The notes below the pieces were generated by a model. It did no database searches. It was given only the letters and a program-made list of their open reading frames with translations, and had not been told where the DNA came from. This document shows, one piece after another, positions 7,862-9,226 of a stretch of 9,226 bases of DNA (the first letter of the stretch is position 1; every line of letters starts with the position of its first letter). The translations under genes were made by a program, and so were the position numbers. Source of the DNA: Acidobacteriota bacterium (GTDB taxonomy: Bacteria > Acidobacteriota > Terriglobia > UBA7540); NCBI GenBank assembly GCA_021827245.1, contig JAKAWN010000273.1, positions 1 to 9,226 on the forward strand. Reading direction: 5' to 3'.

Positions 7862-7870
7862 TCCTGATTT

Positions 7871-8803
7871 ATGCGAAACGTTGTGATTATCGGGTCGGGT
7901 TGCGCGGGATTGACTGCGGCTATCTACGCGGCCCGCGCCAACCTGGACCCGCTGGTGGTCCGCGGTCACGAAGCTGGAGGCCAGTTGACGTTGACCACGC
8001 TGGTTGAAAACTATCCCGGCTTCCCTAAGGGCGTTCAGGGGCCCGAGCTGATCGAACTGATGCAAAGGCAGGCGGAAGAATTCGGCGCGGAATTCATGGA
8101 AGGGGATGTCACCCGAGCGGATCTGTCACGGCGCCCCTTTACTATTGAGATGGACAAAGAAAAGGTGGAGACGCAGACACTCATCGTGGCCACTGGAGCC
8201 TCCGCCAAACTCCTGGGCCTTGAATCCGAGCGCAAGCTGCTGGGCCATGGTGTTTCAACCTGCGCAACCTGCGATGGCTATTTCTATCGCGGCAAAGAGG
8301 TGGTTGTGGTCGGCGGCGGTGACACCGCTGCGGAAGACTCGTTGTTTCTGACCCGCTACGCCAAGCAGGTCAGCCTCGTGCACCGGCGCGATGAACTGCG
8401 AGCGTCGAAGATTATGCAGCAACGCATGTTCGCCCAAAAGCCTATCAACCCGATTTGGAACACCGTCGTCACGGACGTGCTCGATCCGGGCAAGGGTGAA
8501 GTTACAGGTGTCCGCCTGAAAAATGTGAAGACGGGTGAAGAATCGATAAAACAATGCGATGGGGTCTTCATCGCGATCGGCCATTCGCCGAACACCCAGC
8601 TCTTCAAGGGCCAGCTTGAAATGAACGAAGTCGGTTATCTGGTTACTCACGATGGTTCTCACACGAATGTTCCGGGAGTTTATGCCGCAGGTGATTGTCA
8701 GGACCACGTCTATCGGCAGGCGGTAACGGCAGCCGGCAGCGGGTGCATGGCGGCGATCGATGCGGAACGGTTCTTGCAGGCAGAAGGCGCTAAAAGCAAG
8801 TGA
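7871..8803 (+). CDS. trxB: Thioredoxin reductase (NADPH-dependent, FAD-containing)
   Basis: This 310-residue cytoplasmic flavoenzyme transfers electrons from NADPH through FAD to a redox-active disulfide and on to thioredoxin. The length is normal for the low-molecular-weight bacterial type. The FAD-binding GSGCAG loop is at residues 8-13, with Cys11 where many homologues have Pro. AGGQL (35-39) and ENYPGFP (46-52) are family landmarks. The first half of the FAD domain closes with IVATGAS (105-111). The redox centre CATC is at 131-134, followed by DGYFYRGKEV. The NADPH domain carries GGGDTAAED (148-156) and HRRDELRASK (171-180), whose arginines fit 2'-phosphate recognition. The second FAD motif is GVYAAGDCQD (269-278), followed by YRQAVTAAGSGCMAA, the conserved C-terminal stretch. 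No thioredoxin gene is next to it. It is divergent from the ABC operon and ends with TGA at 8801-8803. Confidence 0.97.
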   Translation: MRNVVIIGSGCAGLTAAIYAARANLDPLVVRGHEAGGQLTLTTLVENYPGFPKGVQGPELIELMQRQAEEFGAEFMEGDVTRADLSRRPFTIEMDKEKVETQTLIVATGASAKLLGLESERKLLGHGVSTCATCDGYFYRGKEVVVVGGGDTAAEDSLFLTRYAKQVSLVHRRDELRASKIMQQRMFAQKPINPIWNTVVTDVLDPGKGEVTGVRLKNVKTGEESIKQCDGVFIAIGHSPNTQLFKGQLEMNEVGYLVTHDGSHTNVPGVYAAGDCQDHVYRQAVTAAGSGCMAAIDAERFLQAEGAKSK

Positions 8804-8980
8804 GCCTCGTGGCTTCTTGCGAGCGGAATAAAGCGCTTACCCGTGCTTTGGGGATGTCGGTCGCTGGGAACTTTGATGTCATTGCCTTGAGGCGAGTGCT
8901 CCTGTCCAGAAAAGATGATGGCGGATTCAGTCTGAAATTCATAAAGCAGACACTAGTGCCAATCAGAAAGCGGAGTCCAA
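8804..8980. other. Intergenic region after trxB
   Basis: This 177-base gap between trxB and the sirB1-like fragment has no recognisable gene and no convincing terminator hairpin. A frame of 78 codons opening with a GTG at 8800 crosses it, but its product resembles nothing I know and it runs through the sirB1-like fragment in another frame. GGAG at 8972-8975 lies 5 nt before a CTG that may start the fragment. Confidence 0.45.
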
Positions 8981-9136
8981 CTGTCTCAGATCGATCCGAT
9001 TCGGCAGTTTCAGGGTCTGACGGAATGCCAGGATGAAAAGATCAACCTGGCACAGGCGGCTTTGGCTATTGCGGCCACCGAATATGCGGGGCTTGATCCG
9101 GCGCCGTGGCTTGAGTTGCTCGACCGGCTAGTGTAG
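8981..9136 (+). pseudogene. 5' fragment of a SirB1/transglutaminase-like protein gene
   Basis: This frame encodes about 51 residues ending in DEKINLAQAALAIAATEYAG then LDPAPWLELLDRLV and a TAG at 9134-9136. The pattern of a helical segment with LAQAALAIA..EY.GLDPAPWLELLDRL matches the N-terminal helical region of SirB1-family proteins (transglutaminase-like domain, normally about 250-280 residues). The remainder, including the transglutaminase-like core, is missing here. In-frame stops at 8942-8944 and 8954-8956 limit the start, and no ATG, GTG or TTG occurs before the conserved part. The only reasonable candidate is CTG 8981, 5 nt after GGAG. The coding resemblance stops right where the sequence changes to a possible mobile-element end. 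I infer a gene cut by insertion; a sequencing error or a split gene cannot be excluded. Confidence 0.6.
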
Positions 9137-9157
9137 TGTCCAATAAAGAGCTGGACA
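9137..9157. repeat. Inverted repeat, possible end of an inserted element
   Basis: TGTCCA (9137-9142) and TGGACA (9152-9157) are perfect inverted arms around 9 nt. They begin immediately after the stop that ends the sirB1-like fragment. CTAG at 9128-9131, followed by TGT, could mark a target site and an element tip, but the other end lies outside the window, so neither a terminal repeat nor a target duplication can be confirmed. Confidence 0.35.
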
Positions 9158-9226
9158 ATGGTGGGGATTCGGTTTATGCTTGGGCATGTTCCGAAAACTT
9201 CCCGTATTGGTTATGAGTCCCACTCA
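9158..9226 (+). CDS. Possible start of an unknown reading frame running off the window
   Basis: ATG at 9158 opens 23 codons (MVGIRFMLGHVPKTSRIGYE...) that remain open to the last base. No clear ribosome-binding site precedes it and I recognise no family. Its position just inside the possible element end would suit a transposase gene, but that rests on location only. Confidence 0.2.
   Translation, partial: MVGIRFMLGHVPKTSRIGYESHS

Larger units (their letters stand above)
7647..7870. promoter_or_regulatory. Divergent promoter region between ABC operon and trxB
   Basis: This 224-base gap must serve both the ABC operon (-) and trxB (+). For the ABC side, a minus-strand TATGAT (7718-7723) fits a -10 box in five of six positions, but no good -35 precedes it. 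A 7-bp inverted repeat, CACGGGA (7703-7709) and TCCCGTG (7750-7756), brackets that box. Near the trxB side, TTATC (7810-7814) and GATAA (7819-7823) form a short inverted repeat over the candidate -10. No gene is supported here. Confidence 0.5.

Noticed and set aside
7589..8065. 158-codon minus-strand frame across the divergent promoter region
   Set aside because: It overlaps the starts of both trxB and the ATPase gene, and its product has no recognisable features.
8800..9036. 78-codon + strand frame beginning at the end of trxB
   Set aside because: It has a GTG start inside trxB, resembles no known family, and overlaps in another frame the sirB1-like segment, which does look like protein.
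1..9226. CRISPR array, tRNA, rRNA, phage or defence module
   Set aside because: No regularly spaced repeats, no cloverleaf or rRNA-like conserved stretch, and no protein of those systems was seen on either strand.

Overview
The window looks like chromosomal DNA from a moderately GC-rich Gram-negative soil-type bacterium. Acidobacteriota is my best guess, from the style of the secreted glycan-active proteins, the GSGCAG dinucleotide loop of the thioredoxin reductase and the YhaQP/NatAB-like ABC pair. This assignment is inference; there is no rRNA or other phylogenetic marker.

Layout. (1) Bases 1-1856, + strand: a large right-handed parallel beta-helix protein whose 5' end lies outside the window. 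(2) Bases 1857-2031: a convergent intergenic gap with imperfect inverted repeats. (3) Bases 5160-2032, - strand: a 1042-residue secreted glycoside hydrolase with a clan GH-A barrel between two glutamine-amidotransferase-like (Rossmann-type) domains. (4) Bases 5161-5476: a gap holding the hydrolase ribosome-binding site, short inverted repeats and an 11-bp tandem repeat. (5) Bases 7646-5477, - strand: a two-gene ABC exporter operon, ATPase then permease, overlapping by 8 nt. (6) Bases 7647-7870: a divergent promoter region. (7) Bases 7871-8803, + strand: thioredoxin reductase, complete with its CATC redox centre. (8) Bases 8804-9226: no intact gene. It holds a 51-codon fragment that reads as the N-terminus of a SirB1/transglutaminase-like protein. 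The fragment has no ATG/GTG/TTG start and ends in a stop codon where sequence resembling an insertion-element end begins.

How it fits together. The beta-helix protein and the GH-A hydrolase converge on one another and are plausibly two parts of an extracytoplasmic polysaccharide-breakdown locus, but no transporter or regulator for the sugars is visible. The ABC exporter and TrxB are probably unrelated housekeeping functions sharing a divergent promoter region. I see no CRISPR array, tRNA, rRNA, phage module or defence system. The points most worth a second look are the architecture of the hydrolase and the broken sirB1-like gene at the right edge.
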